A DNA stretch of 64,000 bases from SIRX01 sp965214475 (lineage in GTDB: Bacteria > Actinomycetota > Rubrobacteria > Rubrobacterales > Rubrobacteraceae). Each line of letters opens with the position of its first letter. Within the stretch, counting starts at the first letter, position 1. A program made the position numbers and the translations under genes. This document shows positions 1-7,821 of the stretch, one piece after another. The stretch spans positions 1,612,001 through 1,676,000 of the forward strand of contig OZ243953.1 in assembly GCA_965214475.1 (NCBI GenBank). The letters run 5' to 3'. The notes under the pieces were generated by a model. That model did not search any database. It saw nothing but the letters and a program-made list of their open reading frames with translations, and was not told the origin of the DNA.

Positions 1-332
1 GCATCCGAGCGCAGACCCTTCCCAACCATGCCCCGTAAGCCGCGCTCTATGAGCAACGGTGAATAATAGTCCATGCGGGAAGCCGTGGTTGGACCGGCGG
101 GACCGAGAGCCTGGCCGGGTTTCGCGGGCGCGGGGCCGGTGAAGTAAACGACCTGTCCCTCGGGATCGAAGGGGAGGGGCTCCTCGTTCTCAATCGCCTC
201 TTTCATTCGGGCGTGGGCCGCGTCTCGGGCGTTGTAGAGTGTGCCCGAGAGCCGCACGATGTCGCCGGTTTTGAGCGGTTCTATGTCTTCGTAGGAGAGT
301 GGGACTTCGAGGTGGATGATCTCTTGGCTCAC
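1..332 (-). CDS. Class I fumarase-type hydro-lyase, beta subunit (partial)
   Basis: The first 110 codons of the C-terminal (beta) subunit of a class I, iron-sulfur fumarase/tartrate dehydratase-type enzyme; the rest lies outside the window. The sequence begins VSQEIIHLEVPL and contains the family stretches LSGTLYNARDAAH and GPAGPTTASRMD. It starts at a GTG that overlaps the TGA of the alpha subunit (GTGA), so the two are translationally coupled. Class I enzymes reversibly hydrate fumarate, and some prefer mesaconate. The neighbouring CoA-transferase, hydratase and lyase make a mesaconase role plausible; that is inference. Confidence 0.85.
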   Translation of the reverse strand, partial: MSQEIIHLEVPLSYEDIEPLKTGDIVRLSGTLYNARDAAHARMKEAIENEEPLPFDPEGQVVYFTGPAPAKPGQALGPAGPTTASRMDYYSPLLIERGLRGMVGKGLRSD

Positions 333-1171
333 AACTCCACCTCCCCGACGCGGTGAGAATGACAGTCGAGGTTCACCGCCACCGGGAACGAGGCGATGTG
401 GGTCGGGTGGCTCTCGATGTGGACCGCGAGCGTCGTAACCCGGCCACCGTAGCCGGCGGGTCCGATGCCCGTAGCATTGATCTCCTCTACCAGTTCTTTT
501 TCCAGCTCGGCCACTTCCGGGTCCGGGTTAGGCTGGCCGGAAGGACGGGTCAGGGCTCGTTTGGCGAGCTGGGCAGCCTTGTCGAAGGGGCCGCCCATAC
601 CGACGCCGACCGTCAGCGGTGGGCTCGCGTTCGGGCCGGCTTTCTCTATGGTTTCGACTACGAATTCTTTCATGCCATCTATGCCCCCCGCCGGGGTCAG
701 CATCGTCAGACGGCTCATGTTGTCGCAGCCGCCGCCCTTGACGAGCATCGTAAGTTTCAGGTCCTCTCCGGGGAGAATGTCATAATAAATCACCGCCGGG
801 GTGTTATCACCGGTGTTGGTTCGTTGGATCGGGCTCTGGACCATAGACTTGCGTAGGAAGCCTTCGTCGTAGCCTCGCCGGACGCCCTCGTTTATAGCCT
901 CGCTTATACCGCCGCCAGTAAAGCGTACCTTCTGGCCCACGTCCAAGTAGAAGACCGCGTAGCCCGTGTCCTGGCAGAAAGGAATGCTCTCGCCGCAGGA
1001 GATCTCCGCATTCTCCAAAAGGTTTTCGAGCACCTCGCGGCCCAGCTCGGACTCTTCTTCGTCGAGCCCCCGGCGCAGGGCGGAGACCTGATCCTGCCTC
1101 AGACAAGTGTTAGTCTGGATGCAGAGGTCTCGCACGACTTGCGTCACATCTTCTACGTCGATTTCTCTCAC
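329..1171 (-). CDS. Class I fumarase-type hydro-lyase, alpha subunit
   Basis: N-terminal (alpha) subunit, 280 residues, of a two-subunit class I [4Fe-4S] hydro-lyase (fumarate hydratase/tartrate dehydratase family). Diagnostic stretches are FCQDTGYAVF with a cluster-ligand Cys, PIQRTNTGDNTPAVI, KGGGCDNMSRL with a second Cys, and GVGMGGPFDKAAQLAKRA. A GTG at 1171 is preferred because AGGGGTGA lies just upstream; a longer in-frame TTG at 1186 overlaps the preceding gene. It is last but one in the MaoC-CaiB-CitE-fumarase operon. Substrate could be fumarate, mesaconate or a related dicarboxylate. Confidence 0.88.
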   Translation of the reverse strand: MREIDVEDVTQVVRDLCIQTNTCLRQDQVSALRRGLDEEESELGREVLENLLENAEISCGESIPFCQDTGYAVFYLDVGQKVRFTGGGISEAINEGVRRGYDEGFLRKSMVQSPIQRTNTGDNTPAVIYYDILPGEDLKLTMLVKGGGCDNMSRLTMLTPAGGIDGMKEFVVETIEKAGPNASPPLTVGVGMGGPFDKAAQLAKRALTRPSGQPNPDPEVAELEKELVEEINATGIGPAGYGGRVTTLAVHIESHPTHIASFPVAVNLDCHSHRVGEVEL

Positions 1172-1182
1172 GTTATCACCCC

Positions 1183-2115
1183 TCAAGCTAGATTCAGGAT
1201 TCTTTGGGCCACTCTTATGGAGGCCGCGTCTATCATCTGGCCTTCCACACTTATAGAGCCGTTTTCTGCAGCATTAGCCTCCTCGTAAGCCTCCACTGTT
1301 TTCTCGGCCCACTCTATCTCTTCGCTGGTAGGAGAAAACATTTCATTGACCGCTCCGACCTGGGCCGGGTGGATGCACCACTTGCCGTCGAAACCCAAGG
1401 AACGGGCAATTACACAGCCCTCCCTCAAGCTCTCCTCATCCCGATAATCCGCCACAGGACCATCCAGGGCGCGTATACCGGCGGCCCGGGCGGCCACTAC
1501 GATGCGATGCATCACGTAGTGAAAGCGGTGTCCGGGATAGGAGTGGTCCCATTCATCCATCGTGCCGATGCTCGTCTGGGGCATCCTCATGCTGGCCGCG
1601 TAGTCGCCAGGTCCGAAATGCAAAGCCTCTAGCCGATCTGTGGCGTTGGCTATTTCATCCACGTTGGCGAGCCCGGACGCACTCTCTATCTGGGCTTCGA
1701 TCTCTACCTTTCCGTCCCCCAGGCCCACCGCAGACTCGATCTGGGAGAGCAGCGTATTCACGACGTAGAGGTCTTCGGGCCGGTTCACCTTTGGAATTAT
1801 TACGGCGTCAAGGGTGCGTCCGGCTTCTTCAACCACCTCGATCAAGTCTCGGTAGAAGTAAGCGGTGTCCAGAGCATTGACCCGGTACAGAACGACTTTT
1901 TCTCCCCGATCGAATTCTTTTAGGCTCTGAATAACGTTCCGGCGCGCCCCAACCTTCTCGTTTGGCGCAACGGCGTCTTCCAGGTCGATCATCACCACGT
2001 CGGCGTCTGTGGCGAGCGCTTTCTCGATCATGCTCAAGTCGGAAGCTGGAACCGACAACAAAGAACGTCGGGCGGCAGCGCGGTTGCCTCTCGCGGACTG
2101 TCCGTCGCCACTCAT
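1183..2115 (-). CDS. HpcH/HpaI-family CoA-ester lyase (CitE-like)
   Basis: A 310-residue member of the HpcH/HpaI aldolase/citrate lyase beta family. Members cleave or hydrolyse beta-hydroxyacyl-CoA esters such as malyl-, beta-methylmalyl- or citramalyl-CoA using Mg2+. Visible family segments are RRSLLSVPASD near residue 16, MIDLEDAVAPNEK (Asp/Glu metal region), QIESASGLANVDEIA (Glu ligand), LHFGPGDYAAS, and GKWCIHPAQVGAVNE near the C terminus. The ATG overlaps the stop of the upstream CaiB gene (ATGA). Context favours a C5-acyl-CoA lyase yielding either pyruvate plus acetyl-CoA (citramalyl-CoA) or glyoxylate plus propionyl-CoA (methylmalyl-CoA). Confidence 0.85.
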   Translation of the reverse strand: MSGDGQSARGNRAAARRSLLSVPASDLSMIEKALATDADVVMIDLEDAVAPNEKVGARRNVIQSLKEFDRGEKVVLYRVNALDTAYFYRDLIEVVEEAGRTLDAVIIPKVNRPEDLYVVNTLLSQIESAVGLGDGKVEIEAQIESASGLANVDEIANATDRLEALHFGPGDYAASMRMPQTSIGTMDEWDHSYPGHRFHYVMHRIVVAARAAGIRALDGPVADYRDEESLREGCVIARSLGFDGKWCIHPAQVGAVNEMFSPTSEEIEWAEKTVEAYEEANAAENGSISVEGQMIDAASIRVAQRILNLA

Positions 2116-3317
2116 TGCTTCTCCCCCGACTGTGTTACACCGTCACTCTTTAGTGCTGAGATTTCCGCTTCTTTGTAACCGAGCTCGGCCAGTAGTGACG
2201 CGTTGTGTTCTCCGACCTCCGGGATAGAGGTCATTACCGGCTCTGTATCGTCGAGATTAGCCGGAGGGAGTAGCCCGCGCAAGGGTCCCACCGGCGAGCC
2301 GAACTCGCGCCAGCGTCCTCGGGCCTCAAGTTGCGGGTGCTCCAGGAAACCCTGCACGGTACGCATCCGAGCATTGGCGATTCCCGCTTCTTCGAGCTTG
2401 TCTATGACACGCTCCGAAGATAGGTCGGAGAAGACTTCTTCTATCTCGGCGTGAAGTGTGGGGCGGTTCTCGACCCGCCTGGAATTCGTGCTGAAACGAT
2501 CGTCTTCCACCAGTCCCTCCTGGCCCAGAACCTCTTCGCAGAAGCTCTTCCACTCGCGCTCGTTCTGGATACCGAGGAAGATGGTTTGCTCGTCTCCGCA
2601 TTTGAATGGGCCATAGGGGGCTATCGCGGTGTGGCTCGCCCCAATGCGCGTGGGTTCCTCGCCCCCATAGCCGGCGAAGTACGCCGGAAAGCCCATCCAC
2701 TCACCGAGCGCCTCCAGCATCGAGACCTCAAGCGTCCCCCCCTCACCGGTACGCTCCCTGCGCAGCAGTGCAGAGAGAATGCCTGAGTAGGCATACATTC
2801 CGGCGGCTATGTCGGCCACCGAGATGCCTACCTTCGAGGGATCATCTTCCGTGCCGGTGATCGAGACGAGCCCCACCTCGCACTGTACAAGCAAGTCATA
2901 GGCCTTCTTCTCCGTGTATGGACCTCCATCCCCATATCCCGAGACGCTGCAACAGATCAGCCTGGGATGTTCTTTCCTCAGCTCATCTGCCCCGAAGCCC
3001 AGCCGCTCCGCCGCACCGGGCGCCAGGTTCTGCACAAAGACATCGGACCGGGCCACGAGTTCCTGCAGGACCTTCTTGCCGGCGTCTTTCTTCAAGTCTA
3101 GGGCGAGAGATTCTTTGGAGCGGTTTAGCCAGACGAAGTGGCTAGAAAGACCCTTTACTGTCTCATCGTAGCCGCGGGCGAAGTCGCCGACACCGGGACG
3201 CTCTATCTTTATTACCCGCGCGCCGAGGTCGGCCAATTGGCGGGTCGCAAAGGGAGTGGCGACCGCTTGCTCCAAAGAGACGACCGTCATTCCTTCGAGT
3301 GGAAGTTCGCCGGGCAT
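2112..3317 (-). CDS. CaiB/BaiF family III CoA-transferase
   Basis: A 401-residue family III CoA-transferase, which moves CoA between carboxylic acids through an Asp-acyl intermediate. The N terminus PLEGMTVVSLEQAVATPFA, then GARVIKIERPGVGD, LNRSKESLALDLKK, CCSVSGYGDGGPY and the AYDLLVQ segment with the catalytic-type Asp are all typical. The chosen ATG at 3317 follows the MaoC stop by one base. A longer start would run into that gene. With the lyase, hydratase and fumarase it probably activates mesaconate, citramalate or itaconate using succinyl-CoA; the exact acid cannot be read from sequence. Confidence 0.87.
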   Translation of the reverse strand: MPGELPLEGMTVVSLEQAVATPFATRQLADLGARVIKIERPGVGDFARGYDETVKGLSSHFVWLNRSKESLALDLKKDAGKKVLQELVARSDVFVQNLAPGAAERLGFGADELRKEHPRLICCSVSGYGDGGPYTEKKAYDLLVQCEVGLVSITGTEDDPSKVGISVADIAAGMYAYSGILSALLRRERTGEGGTLEVSMLEALGEWMGFPAYFAGYGGEEPTRIGASHTAIAPYGPFKCGDEQTIFLGIQNEREWKSFCEEVLGQEGLVEDDRFSTNSRRVENRPTLHAEIEEVFSDLSSERVIDKLEEAGIANARMRTVQGFLEHPQLEARGRWREFGSPVGPLRGLLPPANLDDTEPVMTSIPEVGEHNASLLAELGYKEAEISALKSDGVTQSGEKQ

Positions 3318-3318
3318 T

Positions 3319-3744
3319 TTAGAAAGACCTCGGCAGTCCGAGCGTCTGCAGGTCAACGTTCGCCGTCAAGAGCTTCGAGATCCGCGATTTGGATTCTCTC
3401 TTCTCCAGCACCTCAGATTGAGAGTAGATGGTGTCCCCCTCGAATACCGGGGCCGGGAGCCGCACCTCATCCCATCCCAGGTTGGCGAAGACATTCTGGG
3501 AGACGTCCGTCACGCTCTGGCCGGTTACGAGCGCGACAGTGAAGGTCGAGTCTACGAGCGGTTTTCCGAACTCCGTCTGCGAAGCGTAGTGGTGGTCGAA
3601 GTGCACAGGCGCCGTATTCTGCGTCAGGAGCGTGAACCAGGCATTGTCGGTAGTGGTTACCGTACGGCCCAGCGGATGCCGGTAAACGTCTCCGACTTCG
3701 AAGTCCTCGAAGAAACGTCCTTGCCAACCTTCCTTTACGATCAT
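3319..3744 (-). CDS. MaoC-like acyl-CoA hydratase
   Basis: A 141-residue hotdog-fold MaoC-type hydratase and first gene of the operon. It starts at ATG 3744 after an AGGGG stretch; a longer TTG-initiated form would add 21 unconvincing residues. The hydratase signature is NTAPVHFDHHYA (residues 43-54): His48 is kept, while the Asp usual in R-specific enoyl-CoA hydratases is Asn43. The EGWQGRFFEDFEVGD start and RTVTTTDNAWFTLLT resemble mesaconyl-/itaconyl-CoA hydratase-like members more than PhaJ. Likely hydrates an unsaturated C5-CoA ester made by the neighbouring CoA-transferase. Confidence 0.8.
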   Translation of the reverse strand: MIVKEGWQGRFFEDFEVGDVYRHPLGRTVTTTDNAWFTLLTQNTAPVHFDHHYASQTEFGKPLVDSTFTVALVTGQSVTDVSQNVFANLGWDEVRLPAPVFEGDTIYSQSEVLEKRESKSRISKLLTANVDLQTLGLPRSF

Positions 3745-4030
3745 GCGGCCCCTTACTCCCTCGCCCAAAGTGCGCCAAACGTTACCCCACGCATATTCTA
3801 CTTGCAACCTCTAAATACTAAGCGCCCACAAGTACGCTGTGCAGCAAAAATGTACCTGGTATATGATTCTTCGCAAGGGGAAATTCGCCAGATAAAGGGG
3901 GGTCGGAGACCCTGATGGGATTGCAAGAGGCGTTGTCCAGGTGTTCGAGGCTCCGGGTAAAGAAAGTGACCGTAAAGGCTTTTCACCCCCGGGAGGTTCC
4001 GCCCGTACTGTCGTCCAGTCAAGATAGTTT

Positions 4031-4600
4031 ATGAAGATCCTGGCGGCCAGAGACTCGCGCAAGATCTCTGGCAGCGTGGCTTCGCTAAACCGGAAGTGGT
4101 GGATGGTCGGCAGAAGAGACTACGCGCTGCCGGAACTTACGATGGTCCGTTACTACCCCTACTATTTCCAGTCCTGGAAAGTGACCGCGCCGAAGACGTT
4201 GGGCCGTACGGCGAAGGTAATTCTCTTTACCGGGGTGAACGGGATGAACCGTTCGGTGGGTCCGGCAACCGAGTGGCCTGTCGGTGAAGAGTTAGAAGCC
4301 GACCCAGAAGAGATCATACCGGCTCATACCTCGCAAGTTGAGGCAGAGGAACTGTCGCAGGAGTACATCGAGAAGTTCGTGAGACGCCGTTACCGTCCCA
4401 GCAAGCCCTCTAACATCGTGCGGGAGAGCTTCGAGTTGGTGTACGTACCCTATTACGTCTATGCGAGAGAAGGACGACCGCTAAAGAAGGCCACGCTGAT
4501 AGAAGGATTCACGGGGGCCGTTGGGCAGGTAAAAGACGTTCTTCCGATACTCCGATCGATCGTGGAAGAAAGAATTGTAGAAGTGGTCGAGGAAAGGTGA
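4031..4600 (+). CDS. Conserved-looking hypothetical protein upstream of symporter
   Basis: A 189-residue protein that I do not recognise. It is basic at the N terminus, has an aromatic stretch RYYPYYFQSW and a second one FELVYVPYYVYAREG near residues 135-150, and ends in a charged helix-like tail. No signal peptide or membrane span is obvious. It ends five bases before a 39-codon membrane peptide gene and then a sodium:solute symporter, so the three are probably one transcript. The start is uncertain, since no strong ribosome site precedes ATG 4031. Confidence 0.6.
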   Translation: MKILAARDSRKISGSVASLNRKWWMVGRRDYALPELTMVRYYPYYFQSWKVTAPKTLGRTAKVILFTGVNGMNRSVGPATEWPVGEELEADPEEIIPAHTSQVEAEELSQEYIEKFVRRRYRPSKPSNIVRESFELVYVPYYVYAREGRPLKKATLIEGFTGAVGQVKDVLPILRSIVEERIVEVVEER

Positions 4601-4605
4601 GGTAG

Positions 4606-4725
4606 ATGAATGTGATCGTGTGGTGGTTCGTGTTGATGCTCCCGGCCTGGGCGCTGGCAGCCTACATTCTCTGGGGAACCAATGTCGTAGTCTCCAGGGA
4701 AGATGAGGGACCGGACGATGAATGA
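4606..4725 (+). CDS. 39-aa single-span membrane peptide, symporter accessory candidate
   Basis: A very small ORF, MNVIVWWFVLMLP then a hydrophobic helix to about residue 29, followed by an acidic tail ending EDEGPDDE. It is preceded by a GAGGTAG ribosome site and its stop overlaps the symporter start (ATGAATGA). Small single-span accessory subunits encoded just before sodium:solute symporters are known in bacteria, and this peptide fits that pattern in size, topology and position. Role in stabilising or regulating the transporter is inferred. Confidence 0.65.
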   Translation: MNVIVWWFVLMLPAWALAAYILWGTNVVVSREDEGPDDE

Positions 4726-6280
4726 TCCGGTCGTAGTATGGTCGTGGGTCTTCCTAGTGCTCTTCGTCGGTCTCTTCCTGGCCATGGGCTTTATCGGGAT
4801 GAAGAAGACGACGAGCGCGGACGACTTCGCCGTGGCCCGCAGCTCTTACGGTCCCTGGGTGCTCGGCCTGGCATTCGTCGCCACCGTCGCCAGCGGCTCA
4901 ACGTTCCTCGGCATGCCCGGCCTCGCCTACTCAAAGGGTTTCGCGAGCCTGTGGTACCCGATCGTCTACCCGCTAGGCATTTACCTGGGGATGCTGATGG
5001 CCGCCAAGCTGGTCAAAACCATGGGCGACCGGTTCGGCAATAGGACCATCCCGGAGTTCGTCGGGCAGCGCTACGACTCGGATTTCTTGAGGATCGGACT
5101 GACAATAGTCTCATTCCTCTTGTTGTTCTACATAACGGCCCAGCTCGTGGCGGCGGCCACGCTGTTCCAGGTCATGATGGGACTGCCTTACATCCCGGCA
5201 CTCATCTTTACCGCCCTGGTTCTCCTGGTCTACATCGTCATGGGCGGTTCCCACGCCGACATCCTCACCGACGCCGTACAGGGACTTCTGATGCTGATTA
5301 TCGCAGTGGGAGTCGCCATCATGTTCTTCACCGGCTTCGGTATAGACGGCGGCGCGGGGGCCGTAAACGAGCAGGTCTCTGCGCGAAACGAGACCGCCGG
5401 GTGGGACACGCTCTTTCTCGACGGAGATCCAATCTACGGCAGCGCGTGGCTTATCTTCCTGATGTTCGTCGCCCACCTGCCCTTCGGCATTCTTCCGCAC
5501 CTGGGCAACAAGTTCATGGCGCTGAGCAGCGCGAGCCAGATGCGGAAGTTCGCCATGTTTTCGATCGTCGCCGGCGGGATACTGCCCATGATGGCCCTCG
5601 GTGGGCTCCTCGGGGCAGCCACGATAGACGGTGACATACGGCCGGATCAGGTGATACCGGTCCTCTTTACCGAGTTGTTTCCGCCGGTAGTGGCAGCGTT
5701 CCTGGCGGTGGCTATTATCTCCGCCGTTCTTTCTACCTCAGACGGCCTGGTCGTTTCAGTTTCCCAGCTACTGGCTAATGACTTGTATCGCAAGACGTTC
5801 GCCCGGGACGAAAATTCGGAGGAAACGGATCGCCGGTCGTTGCTGATCGGACGCTTCGGGGTGGCCCTCGCGCTGATAGCCGGTGTGATCATCGCCTGGA
5901 ACCCGCCGGAGTTTCTGGCGGTCCTGCTCTGGGTCGGGGTCGGGGGAATCGTTTCGGGTCTGGCAGGTCCTGTCCTGATTGGCAGCCTCTGGCGCCGGGC
6001 GACAAAGGCCGCCGCGACTTCCTCTTTCCTGGTCGGCGTGGGCTGTTACGCCCTCATCTACCTGGGCTTCATGCCCGATAACCCCTTCGGGTCCGCAGGC
6101 TACTCGGTCATCATCGCCTCGATAGTGATGGTAGTCGTCACCCCGCTAACGAAACCGCTGCCGCCGGAGTTCGTGGCGGAAGTCTTTGGAGATCCGGCAC
6201 CAGCAAAGGAACCTTCCCCGGCATACACGAGCACCGCGATGGATAAAGCGGAGCCGGAAGGGGGAGCAACGAGCTCGTAG
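4718..6280 (+). CDS. Sodium:solute symporter (SSS family)
   Basis: A 520-residue polytopic membrane protein of the SSS family (LeuT fold, roughly 13 spans). Family features are TTSADDFAVARSSYG after the first helix, FVATVASGSTFLGMPGLAYSKG, TIPEFVGQRYDSDFLR, the YIVMGGSHADILTDAVQG segment and AIISAVLSTSDGLVVSVSQLLANDLY. The C-terminal tail is soluble and acidic. The substrate cannot be assigned. ATG 4718 is preferred to the ATG at 4703 because it follows GAGGGACC and overlaps the small peptide gene in the usual coupled way. Confidence 0.88.
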   Translation: MNDPVVVWSWVFLVLFVGLFLAMGFIGMKKTTSADDFAVARSSYGPWVLGLAFVATVASGSTFLGMPGLAYSKGFASLWYPIVYPLGIYLGMLMAAKLVKTMGDRFGNRTIPEFVGQRYDSDFLRIGLTIVSFLLLFYITAQLVAAATLFQVMMGLPYIPALIFTALVLLVYIVMGGSHADILTDAVQGLLMLIIAVGVAIMFFTGFGIDGGAGAVNEQVSARNETAGWDTLFLDGDPIYGSAWLIFLMFVAHLPFGILPHLGNKFMALSSASQMRKFAMFSIVAGGILPMMALGGLLGAATIDGDIRPDQVIPVLFTELFPPVVAAFLAVAIISAVLSTSDGLVVSVSQLLANDLYRKTFARDENSEETDRRSLLIGRFGVALALIAGVIIAWNPPEFLAVLLWVGVGGIVSGLAGPVLIGSLWRRATKAAATSSFLVGVGCYALIYLGFMPDNPFGSAGYSVIIASIVMVVVTPLTKPLPPEFVAEVFGDPAPAKEPSPAYTSTAMDKAEPEGGATSS

Positions 6281-6303
6281 CTCAGAGAGGAGCGTCAAGC
6301 TAG

Positions 6304-6915
6304 ATGCGTCTGCACACAGCCCCGATGTCGGGCAACGGCTATAAGATCCGGCTGCTCCTGGGCCTACTTGGCACGGAATGCGAGGTAGTCGACTACGATA
6401 CCAAAGGCGGCGCGACGCACGCCCCGGAGTTTTTGGCGAACGTCAACCCCGACGGCAAAGTTCCGGTGCTCGAGCTAGACGATAGGACTATGCTCCCCGA
6501 ATCCAGCGCGATCCTCTTCTACTTGGCCGAAGGTACACCTTACCTGCCCGAGGATAAACTGGAGCGGGCGCAGGTCTTACGTTGGATGTTCTTCGAGCAG
6601 TACAGCCTGCTGCTCTACCTCTCTCGACCCCGCCTCTGGCGTATGTGGGGCGTCGAGATCACACCCCAAAGAGAAGCGGAGTTGAACGGCCTATTCGAAC
6701 AGGGATACCGGGCTCTAGGCGTGATGGAGCGGCATCTGGGCGACCACGAGTTCTTCGCCGGGGATTACCCCACGGTGGCTGATGTTGCGCTCTACGTGTA
6801 CCCGCGCGTCTGCCACGAGGGCGGCTATGCTCTCGAAGGCTTCCCGACAGTGCAGGGGTGGGTGGAACGCATCGAGGCCCTACCGGGATATGTTCCGCCG
6901 CCCGGCTACGAGTAG
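6304..6915 (+). CDS. Glutathione S-transferase family protein
   Basis: A 203-residue two-domain GST-fold protein. The N-terminal thioredoxin-like domain shows SGNGYKIRLLL, the cis-Pro stretch NPDGKVPVLELDD and LPESSAILFYLAEG (Glu-Ser pair that contacts a gamma-glutamyl group). The C-terminal helical domain has HEFFAGDYPTVADVALY. A ribosome site (GGAG) lies before the ATG. Its stop overlaps the end of the converging MBL-fold gene by ten bases. Actinobacteria of this type usually lack glutathione, so the thiol cofactor, if any, is uncertain. Confidence 0.83.
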   Translation: MRLHTAPMSGNGYKIRLLLGLLGTECEVVDYDTKGGATHAPEFLANVNPDGKVPVLELDDRTMLPESSAILFYLAEGTPYLPEDKLERAQVLRWMFFEQYSLLLYLSRPRLWRMWGVEITPQREAELNGLFEQGYRALGVMERHLGDHEFFAGDYPTVADVALYVYPRVCHEGGYALEGFPTVQGWVERIEALPGYVPPPGYE

Positions 6916-7703
6916 TACTCCGGCGCTTTCTTGAACTTGGGCCACTCCTCCGGGTCGTGGCCTGTGACGAGGGTGGCATCCAGCGCCTCGACGGTACGGC
7001 GGACCTTGCGCGTCGAGTCGGCCACGTCCGCCGCAGAGTGGACTAGACCGGGTAGCGCTTCTTCTCGGTAGTGGTCCATGGTGTAGCAGGCGTCGGCGGT
7101 CAGCATCATCGGACCGTCGTTCGACAGATCCACTACGAGAGAAGTGTGGCCAGGGGCATGTCCGGGTGTAAAGAGAGTTTTTATCGTGCCGTCACCGAAG
7201 AGGTCGTAGCCGTCGTCGTGGGGACCGTCGAGGAAGATCCAGCGCACGTGCTTATCGAAGTCCGGGCGGATGTAAGCCGGCGCCTGGAACCAGTCCGGCG
7301 TGTAGGCGTACTGTAGCTCGCGGCGCTGCACGATGTACTCGGCGTTTGGGAAGTGTCCGATGGCCCCGGAGTGGTCGAGGTGCAGGTGGGACTGCACCAC
7401 GTAGCGGATCGAAGCCGGGTCAACGTCCAGGCGCTCTAGCTGGTTCACGACGAAGTCTTCATCGTCCATGACCGGCATGTAAGCGTCTGTCACCGCTCCC
7501 CAATAGTCGTAAGGGTCCCGGTCCCCGGCGACCTCCAAGGCATTGCCGCCATCGTAGAGGACATTGCCTCTGGGGTGCTGAATCAGGAAGAAAGGAACCG
7601 GAATCTCGTACGGGTCCCCGAGCCCCTGGTTCATCTTAATAAATTGGACTTGAGTTTTTAGACTTCCACACTCCATCATGTAAAGTCGCAGGTCGTCGGC
7701 CAT
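6906..7703 (-). CDS. MBL-fold hydrolase, N-acyl homoserine lactonase-like
   Basis: A 265-residue metallo-beta-lactamase fold protein. The dinuclear metal motif is complete: HLHLDH near residue 107, GHAPGHTS with a His ligand near 180, an Asp in LTADACYT and a late His in GHDPEEW. The lead-in FFLIQHPRGNVLYDGG resembles AHL lactonases (AiiA/AttM type), which open acyl-homoserine lactone rings. Other lactones or esters are equally possible. It converges with the GST gene. Confidence 0.82.
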   Translation of the reverse strand: MADDLRLYMMECGSLKTQVQFIKMNQGLGDPYEIPVPFFLIQHPRGNVLYDGGNALEVAGDRDPYDYWGAVTDAYMPVMDDEDFVVNQLERLDVDPASIRYVVQSHLHLDHSGAIGHFPNAEYIVQRRELQYAYTPDWFQAPAYIRPDFDKHVRWIFLDGPHDDGYDLFGDGTIKTLFTPGHAPGHTSLVVDLSNDGPMMLTADACYTMDHYREEALPGLVHSAADVADSTRKVRRTVEALDATLVTGHDPEEWPKFKKAPEYYS

Positions 7704-7821
7704 CGTCTCTCCTTTCCGTCGCGTATCCAGTCAGCGCTTCAGTTAGTCAGCATTTTAACTATTCTAGCCTGCCTTACCAAAGCGTCTGCAAGAGGCCGCT
7801 TGTACTGGCTGACCAACTTTC

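Noticed and set aside
3745..4030. Possible riboswitch or leader between the C5 operon and the 4031 gene
   Set aside because: GC-rich stretches such as CCCCCGGGAGG can pair, but no known riboswitch consensus or clear terminator was found.
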